A stretch of 64,000 nt of DNA from Spirosoma linguale DSM 74 (GTDB taxonomy: Bacteria > Bacteroidota > Bacteroidia > Cytophagales > Spirosomataceae), in assembly GCA_000024525.1 (NCBI GenBank), contig CP001769.1, forward strand, positions 992,001 through 1,056,000, written 5' to 3'. The position numbers and the translations under genes are program-made. The notes beneath the pieces were generated by a model. It worked only from the letters and a program-made list of their open reading frames with translations. It did not search any database and had not been told where the DNA came from. Below are positions 51,470 to 60,261 of the stretch, in pieces. Numbering within the stretch: the stretch's first letter is position 1; each line of letters starts with the position of its first letter.

Positions 51470-54400
51470 ATGTCAATATCTATAAACTACCTAGTCACTC
51501 GAAGGCTTGTGCATAAATTGCTGCCGTTGTTGCTAATCGCGATATCGATCAATACAGTTCTGGCTTCAACTACTCAGGAGTTACTGGATCAACGGATTAG
51601 CGTTCAGCTGGATAATAGCACCATTCGACAGGCACTGCTGAAGCTGGAAAAGACGGCCCACGTCAAGTTCGTGTACAGTCGACAAATTATTCATCTTGAC
51701 CGTAAAGTTTCACTCGTGGCAACGGAGGAGAAACTGGCGGTTGTCCTGGAACGACTGCTGAAGCCGCTGCGGTTACAATACATGGTTTCAGGCAGCCAGA
51801 TTGCCATTGTTCCGGGCGCTTCCGCTCCAGACTCTATCCTGTCAGAATCCGAGAATACAGGTAACGCAGGTTCGTTCAAACGAGCGGGTGAAACAGCCGA
51901 TCGCGTCATTACAGGAACCGTGCAAAGTGAGACGGGTGCGGGCTTGCCGGGAGTGAGTGTTGTTGTCAAAAATACCACAAGGGGAAGCACAACAAATGCT
52001 GAAGGAAACTATAGACTGACCATTCCGGACGAAGCAACTACGCTGGTTTTTTCGTTTGTAGGCTATCAAAACCAGGAAGTCGCCATCGGAAACCGAACAA
52101 CGGTTGATGTACAGCTAGTACCCGATAATAAGGCACTGGACGAAATCGTGGTGGTGGGCTATGGCACGGTCAGGAAAAGCGATCTGACAGGATCAGTGGC
52201 CTCGGTGAAAAGCGAACAACTCACCGCTTATCCTGCCACAGGAGCCGTGCAGGCGTTGCAGGGCCGGGCGGCAGGAGTTCAGATTCAGGCAAACAATGGG
52301 GAACCGGGCACCAGTTTCAAGGTGCGTATCCGGGGGGGTAATTCGATCAACGCGAGTAGCGATCCGATTTTTGTGGTCGATGGCTTCGTTGGTGGAACAT
52401 TACCCCCACCGGAAGACATTGAATCGATCGAAGTATTGAAAGATGCTTCAGCCACCGCCATATATGGGTCGCGGGGTGCCAACGGGGTTGTGATGGTCAC
52501 TACCAAACGGGGTAAGAGCGGTAAGGCGCGCATTGATTTCAATGTCTCGCATTCCTTTCAGAAGGAAATTAAACGGCTCAACTTACTCAATGCCGACCAG
52601 TTTGTAAGCTACCTAAAAGAAATCAATCCGAATTACGTATCACGGGGGCAGAATACCGACTGGCAGGACCAGATTCTCAGGCCCGGGGGTATTCAGAATT
52701 ACCAGCTTTCACTATCTGGAGGTAACGACAACGTAAAATACTACATTTCCGGGGCGTATTTTGATCAGAAAGGTATCGTTATTAATTCTGATTTCAACCG
52801 GTTTTCGATCACCAGTAATATCGATGTCAAAGTCTCCGATAAGCTGCGGGTAGGTCTGAATGTGTTCGGACAACGCAGCAACAAAGCTGGCGTAATCAGT
52901 CAGGAGCTATCGGGCGGGCCAGCGGGTACCGGCGTGATCGCATCAGCTTATAAATTTGGTCCCGACCTGGGAATTTACGATGCCAACGGTCGGTTTTCCA
53001 TTGCTGCCATTTCCGACCCGATCGACAATCCCTACGCTATCGCTACCCAGCGCCAGAACAATACCGTTACGGATCAGACACAGGGAAATTTGTTTGCTGA
53101 ATACCAACTTCGCAGCGACCTGAAATTCAGAGCTACCTTGGGCACGACAACCAACACCGGTCGGACAGGGATGTACACGCCCACCACACTGAATGCCGGA
53201 GCGTCCGTTGGGGGCGAAGCCTCGATGACAGGTTTTCGCAATACGTTGTTTCAGAGTGAGAACTACTTGTCCTACGACAAATCGTTTGGTGAAGCCCACC
53301 GCGTGGGTGTGGTGGGCGGGTTTTCCTACCAGACTTCCCGCAATGAGAGCTGGGGCGGTAGCGGTCAGTCGTTTATCAGCGATGCCCTCTCGTACTGGAA
53401 CCTGGGGAGTTCGTCGGTCTGGCAAGCTCCTTCCTCGGGGTTGACCGACTGGAAACTGGCCTCCTGGTATGGCCGGATCAATTACGCCCTGAACGATCGG
53501 TATCTGGTTACGGTCAACGCGCGTTATGATGGTTCGTCAACCTTTAGCCGCAACCACAAGTGGGCCTTTTTCCCATCAGGTGCCTTCGCCTGGAACATGG
53601 GCAACGAATCGTTCATGGCGGGTTTGCCGTGGGTAAGTCAGTGGAAGTGGCGGGCCAGTTACGGCATCACGGGTAATCAGGCCATTTCACCCTACCAGAC
53701 GCTAGCTCGCTTTTCGACGGTATATGCGGCCACCAACGGGGTAGGCGTCAACGCTATCACACCATCGTCCATTGCCAATGACGACCTGACCTGGGAAACC
53801 GCGGCTCAATTCGATCTGGGCACCGACATTAGTTTGTTTAACAACCGGCTGAACCTGACACTCGACTACTACCGTACCATTACGTCAAATTTACTCTTCA
53901 GCGTCCCCCTGCCGCAGTATTCGGGCTACACGAGCCAGTTGAAAAACATCGGTAAGCTACAGAATCAGGGATTTGAAGTTACGCTGGGAACCCGGAATCT
54001 GACAGGCCCGCTCCGTTGGGACATGGACGTTAATTTTTCCCTGAACCGCAATAAGGTACTGAGTTTACCCGGAGGAAAAGACATTTTCTATTCGTCGGCA
54101 CCGGGGCATCTGATTGGACTGGATCAAACGCAGATTCTGCGTGAAGGTGCCCCGGTGGGTAGCATGTTCGGCTGGATATACGATGGCGTTTACCAGACCG
54201 GCGACGCTTTTCTGACCGGCTCAGGCTTTGAGCAGACAGCTGGGGGTGAAAAATTTCGGGACCTTGATGGCAACGGAGCTATCAATAGTAACGACCGGAC
54301 CATTATTGGCAATCCCAATCCGAAATTTATCTGGGGCTGGACCAACGAGTTCAAATGGCGGAACATGGACCTGAATTTGTTCTTTCAGGGATCGCAGGGA

Positions 54401-54823
54401 AACGACATGCTGAGCTACACGCTCATGGAACTGGACCTATTGTCGGGAATCAATAACGCTACCACCAACGCCCTGAATCGCTGGACACCCCAGAACACCA
54501 ACACCAACGTGCCGAAAGCATCAGGGGCGCGTACCCGCCGGGTATCGACCCGCTGGATTTACAACGCAAGTTATGCACGGCTAAAAAACCTGGCGGTGGG
54601 CTACACCTTCCCCAAGTCGTTCACCAGCCGAGCTAAAATTAGTCGCTTACGCATCTACGCGAGTGCGCAGAACATCCTAACAATAACCGACTATCCAGGG
54701 TACGACCCGGAGGTTAACTACAACTCGGCCGGTTCGGCGAACGGCAACCAAAATCTGGGACTTGATTATGGTAGCTACCCAAATGCTAAATCATACACCG
54801 TAGGACTAAACATTGGCTTTTAA
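51470..54823 (+). CDS. SusC/RagA TonB-linked outer-membrane receptor with STN signalling domain
   Basis: This 1117-residue protein has a signal peptide (about residues 1-32) and an STN domain (about 45-115, ISVQLDNSTIRQALLKLEK). A CarboxypepD-like domain (about 145-220, ITGTVQSETGAGLPGVSVVV), a TonB-box/linker ALDEIVVVGYGT, a plug (GVQIQANNGEPGTSFKVRIR) and a C-terminal barrel ending KSYTVGLNIGF follow. With SusD it imports an oligomer, probably a glycan, across the outer membrane. The STN domain contacts the FecR protein in the periplasm. It is preceded by sigma/anti-sigma genes and followed 14 bp later by SusD. Confidence 0.97.
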   Translation: MSISINYLVTRRLVHKLLPLLLIAISINTVLASTTQELLDQRISVQLDNSTIRQALLKLEKTAHVKFVYSRQIIHLDRKVSLVATEEKLAVVLERLLKPLRLQYMVSGSQIAIVPGASAPDSILSESENTGNAGSFKRAGETADRVITGTVQSETGAGLPGVSVVVKNTTRGSTTNAEGNYRLTIPDEATTLVFSFVGYQNQEVAIGNRTTVDVQLVPDNKALDEIVVVGYGTVRKSDLTGSVASVKSEQLTAYPATGAVQALQGRAAGVQIQANNGEPGTSFKVRIRGGNSINASSDPIFVVDGFVGGTLPPPEDIESIEVLKDASATAIYGSRGANGVVMVTTKRGKSGKARIDFNVSHSFQKEIKRLNLLNADQFVSYLKEINPNYVSRGQNTDWQDQILRPGGIQNYQLSLSGGNDNVKYYISGAYFDQKGIVINSDFNRFSITSNIDVKVSDKLRVGLNVFGQRSNKAGVISQELSGGPAGTGVIASAYKFGPDLGIYDANGRFSIAAISDPIDNPYAIATQRQNNTVTDQTQGNLFAEYQLRSDLKFRATLGTTTNTGRTGMYTPTTLNAGASVGGEASMTGFRNTLFQSENYLSYDKSFGEAHRVGVVGGFSYQTSRNESWGGSGQSFISDALSYWNLGSSSVWQAPSSGLTDWKLASWYGRINYALNDRYLVTVNARYDGSSTFSRNHKWAFFPSGAFAWNMGNESFMAGLPWVSQWKWRASYGITGNQAISPYQTLARFSTVYAATNGVGVNAITPSSIANDDLTWETAAQFDLGTDISLFNNRLNLTLDYYRTITSNLLFSVPLPQYSGYTSQLKNIGKLQNQGFEVTLGTRNLTGPLRWDMDVNFSLNRNKVLSLPGGKDIFYSSAPGHLIGLDQTQILREGAPVGSMFGWIYDGVYQTGDAFLTGSGFEQTAGGEKFRDLDGNGAINSNDRTIIGNPNPKFIWGWTNEFKWRNMDLNLFFQGSQGNDMLSYTLMELDLLSGINNATTNALNRWTPQNTNTNVPKASGARTRRVSTRWIYNASYARLKNLAVGYTFPKSFTSRAKISRLRIYASAQNILTITDYPGYDPEVNYNSAGSANGNQNLGLDYGSYPNAKSYTVGLNIGF

Positions 54824-54837
54824 TCAGTCGCAACGCT

Positions 54838-56355
54838 TTGATCATGAAAACTTCAACTCATACATACTTGCTGGCAGTACTGATTGGTGCGCTGGTTTCC
54901 TGCACGGATCTGGAAGAGAAGCCCCTGGGTGTACTGGCACCCGAGGGCTTGTTCAAGACCACGAAAGACGTACAAACGGCCATCAACGGGGCGTACGGGC
55001 TTATTGCTTCCGAGCCCCTGTACGGTCGCAACTTCGTAACGGCACTGATGCTCCGCGACGACATGGCCGATATTGGTGACCGAACGACGGCGGCCGCTCG
55101 TCAGCAAACGAATGATTTTAACATGGATGCCAGCAACGGACTGGTCGCTTCTTTCTGGCCCCGCTGGTACAAAGTAATCAGCACAACCAACGCGGCCATT
55201 AAAGGGGCTGAGGGACTAAACCTGGCCCCTGAACAGATCAATCCAACCATTGGCGAAGCCCGGTTTGTGCGGGCCTTTTCGTACGTTCATCTGGTCCAAA
55301 CGTTTGGTGCCATTCCGTACATCGATGCATTCGTGACCGATCCGGAATCGGTGAAGGGTATTAACAAAATGGCGGAGAACGATGTCTACACCCGCATCAT
55401 TACCGATCTGGAATTTGCCAAACAGTGGCTACCTAATCAGCAACCGGCCGATGTGCGCACCCGCCCCACCAAAGGGTCGGCAGCGACGTGTCTGGCGACA
55501 GTGTATCTCATGAGGGGGGATTATCAGAAAGCGTATTCCGAAGCGAAATGGGTAATTGATAATAAAGATAAATTTGGGTATCGGCTGGAAGCTGACTTTC
55601 AGGACTTATTTATTGCTATCAAAGCCGATCAGCTCAAAGAAACCATTTTCGCGGTCGATTTCGTAGGGCAGAAAGTAGGCCCCGAAAGTACAAACGATGA
55701 TCTGATGGGCGCTATGACGGGAATTCGGGGCACCGATCAAAACGGTTGGAGTGTGGCGGTTCCGACCCTGAAGGTATACCAAAGCTGGGACGCCCGCGAT
55801 TATCGTAAAAAAGTAAGTCTGGAAGACTCCATGCGCGTCGGTGGTGTAGTAAAACCCTATACAGCGTTCCCAACGGCCGCTCGGCCGCACATTGCCAAGT
55901 TTGCCCGTTATCCTGGCAATGCTAACTCTGAAGGCCGTTATTCCGATCACAATTACGTTTGTTTCCGCTACGCTGAGGTACTACTAACAGCGGCCGAAGC
56001 GTTAGCCGAAGTAAATAATGGGCCGAACGCCGAAGCCATTGGTTATATCAATCAGATTCGAAGCCGGGCGCGCAACTGGGCTGGCCGCCAGACAAGCTTC
56101 CCGGCCGATGTGACACTGGGTATGAGCAAAGAGGCTTTCATTAATCTGGTCCTGGAAGAACGGCGGCTCGAACTGGCCTTTGAGTTCAAGCGGTGGTACG
56201 ACATCAAACGGCGTAAATTGGGGGATGCTGTTTTCAAAGGGGTAAACTCCCTGGAACCACACCTCAATTTTGACGCAAGTCGGGATTACTTGTTTCCTTT
56301 TCCTAGTACCGAAATGGCCATCAATCCGAATATTACTCAGAACCCGGGTTATTGA
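54838..56355 (+). CDS. SusD/RagB surface lipoprotein
   Basis: This 505-residue lipoprotein has a signal ending ALVSC. TPR-like helices (FVRAFSYVHLVQTFGAIPYI, AEAIGYINQIRSRARNW) carry the ligand-binding loops. The C-terminal motif LVLEERRLELAFEFKRWYDI plus DYLFPFPSTEMAINPNITQN is diagnostic. It caps the SusC barrel from outside and gives glycan selectivity. It lies 14 bp after SusC, so it is part of the same operon. The substrate is not known, since no glycoside hydrolase adjoins. Confidence 0.96.
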   Translation: MIMKTSTHTYLLAVLIGALVSCTDLEEKPLGVLAPEGLFKTTKDVQTAINGAYGLIASEPLYGRNFVTALMLRDDMADIGDRTTAAARQQTNDFNMDASNGLVASFWPRWYKVISTTNAAIKGAEGLNLAPEQINPTIGEARFVRAFSYVHLVQTFGAIPYIDAFVTDPESVKGINKMAENDVYTRIITDLEFAKQWLPNQQPADVRTRPTKGSAATCLATVYLMRGDYQKAYSEAKWVIDNKDKFGYRLEADFQDLFIAIKADQLKETIFAVDFVGQKVGPESTNDDLMGAMTGIRGTDQNGWSVAVPTLKVYQSWDARDYRKKVSLEDSMRVGGVVKPYTAFPTAARPHIAKFARYPGNANSEGRYSDHNYVCFRYAEVLLTAAEALAEVNNGPNAEAIGYINQIRSRARNWAGRQTSFPADVTLGMSKEAFINLVLEERRLELAFEFKRWYDIKRRKLGDAVFKGVNSLEPHLNFDASRDYLFPFPSTEMAINPNITQNPGY

Positions 56356-56624
56356 TCAAAACCGCTAGCTTTTGTCAGCCGAGGCAGCGGGGCGATGGAG
56401 ATGCACTTGACCGGACAGTAGGATTAATTAAGAAGTGTTTTATCTGAATACGTTCACCGGGCAACCTTTGCGGCTGCAAGATATAACCCGGGCAGGTAAC
56501 TAAGATAACTTATCTGGCAGTCGATTCTATAAAAGAGCGAGCTTTCGGCGCCATCGTGGGTGGTCCTAACGACCCGGGTGGCTGACTACGCCGTAAAACA
56601 ACTAAAAGCGCAGAACATATAGCC

Positions 56625-57524
56625 ATGATACCCCGTAGAACCTTCCTTAGAACAACGCTTGCCCTGGCCGGAACTTCGGCAATGGGCTTTTCGGTAAAAG
56701 GGCCGAAACCACGTCTGGCCTTCTCCACATTGGGATGTCCCCAATGGCCGCTGGCACAAATCCTGACGACAGCCGCATCCGACGGGTACGAGGCCATCGA
56801 AATCCGGGGATTGCAGGGGGAGCTTTTTTTGCCCAATTGCCCGGAATTCAGTACCCCGGCCCGGCTGGCAGCAACTAAAAAGCAGCTTGCTGCACACAAC
56901 GTAAAAATCTGTAACCTGGGAGCCTCGACGGCCCTGCATGACCTCGATCCGGTGAAACGGGAGAAAAACCTGTCCGAAGCCCGGCGATTTATTGATCTGG
57001 CCCAGGAATTATCGTGCTCTTATGTCCGGGTGTTCCCAAACAATCTTCCCAAGGATCAGGACCGCGAGCAGACGCTAAACGTAATCGGTGAAGGCTTGCT
57101 CGAACTGGGGAATTACGCTAAAAAGGCGAATGTAACGGTGCTGCTCGAATCGCACGGCGAAGTAGTCGGAAAAGATGTGCTGCTGCGGATTCTGAAACAG
57201 GCGGAGCATCCGAACGTAGGCATGATCTGGGACATCTTCAATATGTGGTCGGTAACCAAGGAGCCACCCAAACAGGTGTATCAGGCGCTGAAAAAATATA
57301 TTCGTCATGCCCACGTCAAAGACGGAAAAATGGTCGATGGAAAGCCGCAGTACACGTTTTTGGGTAAAGGCGAAGCTCCCCTCAAGGAAGCGATCGACGT
57401 ACTGAAAGCTGACCATTATACTGGCTATTACAGTTTTGAATGGGAAAAAATGTGGCATCCTGACCTTCCCGAGCCAGCGCTGGCCTTCGCAGATTATGCC
57501 AAAGCAATTCAGACGTACTTTTAG
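56625..57524 (+). CDS. Sugar phosphate isomerase/epimerase-like TIM barrel with Tat-like signal
   Basis: This 299-residue AP-endonuclease-2-type TIM barrel begins with a twin-arginine-like motif (IPRRTFLRTTLALAGTSAMG), suggesting export as a folded enzyme. Metal ligands are visible as Glu in VLLESHGEV, Asp in MIWDIFNMW, His in IRHAHVKDG and Glu in YSFEWEKMW. It follows SusD by 269 bp on the same strand and probably acts on the sugar taken up by the SusCD pair. Its exact reaction (isomerase, epimerase or 3-keto-sugar lyase) cannot be told. Confidence 0.88.
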   Translation: MIPRRTFLRTTLALAGTSAMGFSVKGPKPRLAFSTLGCPQWPLAQILTTAASDGYEAIEIRGLQGELFLPNCPEFSTPARLAATKKQLAAHNVKICNLGASTALHDLDPVKREKNLSEARRFIDLAQELSCSYVRVFPNNLPKDQDREQTLNVIGEGLLELGNYAKKANVTVLLESHGEVVGKDVLLRILKQAEHPNVGMIWDIFNMWSVTKEPPKQVYQALKKYIRHAHVKDGKMVDGKPQYTFLGKGEAPLKEAIDVLKADHYTGYYSFEWEKMWHPDLPEPALAFADYAKAIQTYF

Positions 57525-57566
57525 ACGAATTTCCGCCTGCCACTTAGCTGAGGATAAGTAGCCAAT

Positions 57567-57866
57567 TTGCCCGGTCGCTTAACGATTGTAGGCATCAATA
57601 AAATTAGGTCCACAAATGAAAAGCTAAATAGGGTTTACAGGTATCCACTTACTAATAACCATTGGCTATCCTACCTCAACCAGTTTCGGCCTGATCGCCT
57701 GGCATTCGTTTTCGGGAATAGACGCCTGACGCTTGCTGAGTTGAACCAGAGTGTTAACCGCATGGCGAATGCGTTACGGTCGGCTGGTATTCGCACAAGT
57801 AGTCATGTGGCGGCCGAATTGTTCAATTGTATGCTACGAATAGCACCGCGGTGGCGGGCCACTTGA
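57567..57866 (+). pseudogene. N-terminal fragment of an AMP-binding (acyl-CoA synthetase-like) enzyme
   Basis: The frame contains WLSYLNQFRPDRLAFVFGNR then RLTLAELNQSVNRMANALRS, AGIRTSSHVAAELFNC: the start of the ANL superfamily adenylation domain (PDRLAFVFG...LTYAEL...ANALR..G...). It ends after about 100 codons, 11 bp into a GGGCCACTTGA-type element end at 57856. The rest of the enzyme (about 400 residues) is missing. Non-functional. Confidence 0.65.
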
Positions 57867-57988
57867 CAGTTATTAAAGCAGGCCGTCCCATTCAAGGCCC
57901 GTATTTCGAGTCAAAAACCTGACTCTTTTTTCGTCTCAAGAGGACGCTTTTTCTGAAGCGATTACTTTTGATAATTATCAAGTGGCCC
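57856..57988. repeat. Short element with GGGCCACTTGA inverted ends (IS/MITE relic)
   Basis: GGGCCACTTGA (57856-57866) and TCAAGTGGCCC (57978-57988) are perfect inverted repeats. Partial matching continues inward (CAGTTATT against ATAATTAT). A related TTGACAGTAATTAAA lies at 58209-58223 and matches TTGACAGTTATTAAA at 57863-57877 with one mismatch. It looks like IS ends left after deletion. It also contains part of a hairpin repeat at 57930-57965. Confidence 0.45.
57930..57965 (-). repeat. Intergenic hairpin repeat, copy 8 (partial)
   Basis: Minus strand: GCGTCCTCTTGAGACGAAAA, resembling the 3' half of the core in copy 6. The 5' half is not recognisable. Confidence 0.35.
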
Positions 57989-58255
57989 GAGATCCAGGAT
58001 AGAGCACAAAAAAGCCCGAGCCAAAACTAGCCAGGGCTTTCCGCTTCTATCCACACCATAACGGGGACAAACCCCGTTTGATGAGTAGAAAACGGTGAAA
58101 CTAGGACTATATTGTCTAAATAATGGGCAGCCCATACCCTGTAGCACGTTCGTATGAGTCTGTCAATTAGCTTGATGACAACTAATTGCCATAGGCTATG
58201 GATCGTATTTGACAGTAATTAAAAGTACCCTTCGGTAAAAGCCAGCTTTTATTTG

Positions 58256-58723
58256 TTAGCCCTGCCGCCATAAGCGACGGTCAACGGGCTGAATCTCCTG
58301 ACTGATTACCTTAATCTGAGTAAAGCTTGGATGCTTGGGATGCAGAATGATGTTGTACGAGAGCGGCACTAAGACCGAAGGAATGGCAACCCCTAACTGA
58401 TCTGGCAAGCCTAACCAGTCCTGTAACCAAATTTGGGTGCGCTCGTACGTTTCATCCTGCCAATAGGCAGGTAGCTCCTGCCGTTGGTAATAGCGAATAT
58501 CTTCTGGTATCTCCAGGGTGAACACCCAATAGATGGGTAACTCCTCGTAGCGCACGCCCGGAGCATGAGCTAAGGTTTCTACCAAGCCTAATTCCGGCGT
58601 TGAGGTGGCGTATAAAACGCCGATTCCTTTAGGATTCCAAGGGTCGCCAAACAGCCGACTGCCTTCGATGGAAAAGGGCTCATGGCGATATTTATCCCGG
58701 ATGATGCGGTAAGCCGTGTATAT
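58256..58723 (-). pseudogene. RES toxin, inactivated (RES-Xre locus 2)
   Basis: The frame reads IYTAYRIIRDKYRHEPFSIE then GSRLFGDPWNPKGIGVLYAT and ends PVDRRLWRQG, a complete RES domain of about 155 residues. The first codon is ATA, directly after a TAG, where relatives have ATG, so no normal start exists. The catalytic Arg of GGRWNP is replaced (GDPWNP). The family Glu (LVETLAH) and Ser (AIPSVLVP) remain. It is therefore doubly disabled. A downstream TTG could start a 109-residue piece of no use. Confidence 0.87.
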
Positions 58724-58739
58724 CTAGTGAATAACGTAG

Positions 58740-59000
58740 TTAGGCTGGCAACCCGTAATCTAAGCGTCCCGGCACATCATCGACTAACCCAAACCCGGTG
58801 ACTGTATCCAGCAGTTGGAGAGGAGCTTGATTGGCCAGTTCCCGGATAGGTGTTCGCAACCACTGCAGTACCGTTGTCCGTCGTCCCTCAAAGGTGTCCA
58901 GGGCATGCAGCACTAAGTTCTTCAAAAGTAAGAGACGCTCGGAGGCATCGACCCCAAAACGTTGATCCTGCTTCAAGCGGTGTAAGTTACGGGGAGTCAT
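58740..59000 (-). pseudogene. Xre/MbcA-type antitoxin, N-terminally truncated (RES-Xre locus 2)
   Basis: The 86-residue frame begins MTPRNLHRLKQDQRFGVDAS, i.e. in the middle of the helix-turn-helix region. It keeps the whole DUF2384 part (TTVLQWLRTPIRELANQAPL then QLLDTVTGFGLVDDVPGRLD). About 50 N-terminal residues are missing; a 131-bp inverted-repeat element lies 40 bp upstream, which may have caused the loss. The toxin-binding domain is intact, so it could still neutralise related RES toxins. Confidence 0.8.
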
Positions 59001-59039
59001 GTTGAGGGCAAATTTTCTTAGTGAGGCTATATAAGACTT

Positions 59040-59170
59040 GTGGCTGTTGCAAAAGTCAAAACGAGGGTGAACAGCTGTGTTGAATCAGTCTTTTTTTACT
59101 CTCTTAACGGACTCTAATCGGTTCATGATTGATGCCTAAACGACTCGGTCAGGACTTTTGCAACAGCCAC
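59040..59170. mobile_element. 131-bp MITE-like element
   Basis: GTGGCTGTTGCAAAAGTC (59040-59057) and GACTTTTGCAACAGCCAC (59153-59170) are perfect 18-bp terminal inverted repeats. The inside has no coding frame. The end sequence resembles those of common IS elements, so it is probably a non-autonomous derivative. A clear target duplication was not found. Confidence 0.75.
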
Positions 59171-59193
59171 TGGAGTTATGTCTGGTGATAAGC

Positions 59194-59451
59194 TTATTCG
59201 TATATAGTTGCAGCCATTAGAATTTCGGCAAATACACGCCAATTAACGTTTTCTGGAGTCGGCTTACCCATATTGACATAATAGCCATTCATGTCTTCAG
59301 TCCAACTTTTGATTCCGCCTAGGTACTTATCCAAAGTATTATTTTCCCAAGCAGATCGATCCGCTTGGAGATCTGCAAGTAGAGCGCTTAGGAACTTTAT
59401 AAAATCTTCTCTCGAAGATATGTTGTTGACCTGAGCTGTTAACTCTCTCAT
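59194..59451 (-). CDS. DUF7660 family protein
   Basis: This 85-residue acidic protein has the pattern SREDFIKFLSALLADLQADR followed by WENNTLDKYLGGIKSWTEDM, NGYYVNMGK and ending AEILMAATIYE. That is the conserved frame of the DUF7660 small proteins often found near toxin or immunity loci. Function unknown. It lies between the two right-hand RES/Xre loci and could be an immunity-type protein, but no partner toxin is adjacent. Confidence 0.75.
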   Translation of the reverse strand: MRELTAQVNNISSREDFIKFLSALLADLQADRSAWENNTLDKYLGGIKSWTEDMNGYYVNMGKPTPENVNWRVFAEILMAATIYE

Positions 59452-59768
59452 GCAGTTCTGTTGTATGATCTACGTTATGTTGACTAGGACGAAAAGTTAA
59501 ACAAAACTGGCGTTCTGTTATACCGCTAATTTAAATGATTTCTATTGAATTGATCGTTTGTAGTAAACGAGTTTTAGGTTCAGGAGTTGGCCAAGGCTGA
59601 CTTGGAATTTAACGGCCAACCGTTACCATTACCTTGTTAAGTTTACCTACTGTTTCCGGATACATGCTCTTACTGTGCAGTTTCTTTAAACGCCCATTTT
59701 ATGAAGCAGACACATGACTGTTCTTTCGTCTCATTTTGTGAACGTTTCACTTAACGATAGTCGCCGAC
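59452..59768. other. Intergenic region holding a hairpin repeat
   Basis: About 317 bp; apart from the repeat copy at 59685-59765 no gene or signal is recognised. Confidence 0.4.
59685..59765 (-). repeat. Intergenic hairpin repeat, copy 9 (long form)
   Basis: Minus strand: GCGACTATCGTTAAGTG, AACGTTCACAAAATGAGACG with AAAGAAC, then GTGTCTGCTTCATAAAATGG and GCGTTTAAAGA. It has the same 3' extension as copies 1 and 2. It lies 3 bp after the stop region of RES toxin 3. Confidence 0.65.
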
Positions 59769-60245
59769 TCAAGGAGTATCCGACTGCCAGAGCCGACGTT
59801 CAATCAGAAAAGGCGCTTGTTCGACAACCCGTATCTGGTTAAAAGCCCGATGAGAAGGATGAAGCAAATAGTTGTAAGACATCGGCACTACCACCGAGGG
59901 CACTGCCGCCACTAGCGTGCTGGGCTCATCCAGCCAATTCCTCAACAGCCACTGGGTTCGCTCATAACTCTCTTCGTTCCAATAAGCCGGTAAGTCCTCC
60001 AGCGACCAAGTGGTTAACGAGTCATCAGGCACCTCCAGGGTAAACAGAAAGAGCTTGGGTAACTTGTCGTACTGGACTCGAGGTTGGTGTACCAACGATT
60101 CGACCAAGGCTAGGGCCGGGGAGGAGGTAGTATAAAGCAAGGGGTAGCCTTTGGGGCTCCACCGACCCCCAAATAGCCGCGCGCCTTCGGTGGCTAAGGG
60201 TTCGTCGATGTACTTTGCTTTGACGGTTCGGTAAACAGTTAACAT
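59769..60245 (-). CDS. RES domain NAD+ phosphorylase toxin (RES-Xre locus 3)
   Basis: I start it at MLTVYRTVKAKYIDEPLATE, which lines up with other RES starts, giving about 158 residues; a start nine codons earlier would overlap the antitoxin by 11 bp. The key residues are present: Arg in FGGRWSPKG, Glu in ALVESLVHQP and Ser in AVPSVVVPMSYNYLL. The active site and length look complete. It follows the antitoxin on the minus strand and is likely functional, giving reversible growth arrest by NAD+ loss. Confidence 0.94.
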   Translation of the reverse strand: MLTVYRTVKAKYIDEPLATEGARLFGGRWSPKGYPLLYTTSSPALALVESLVHQPRVQYDKLPKLFLFTLEVPDDSLTTWSLEDLPAYWNEESYERTQWLLRNWLDEPSTLVAAVPSVVVPMSYNYLLHPSHRAFNQIRVVEQAPFLIERRLWQSDTP

Positions 60246-60261
60246 CCAGAGAGCAGGGTTA

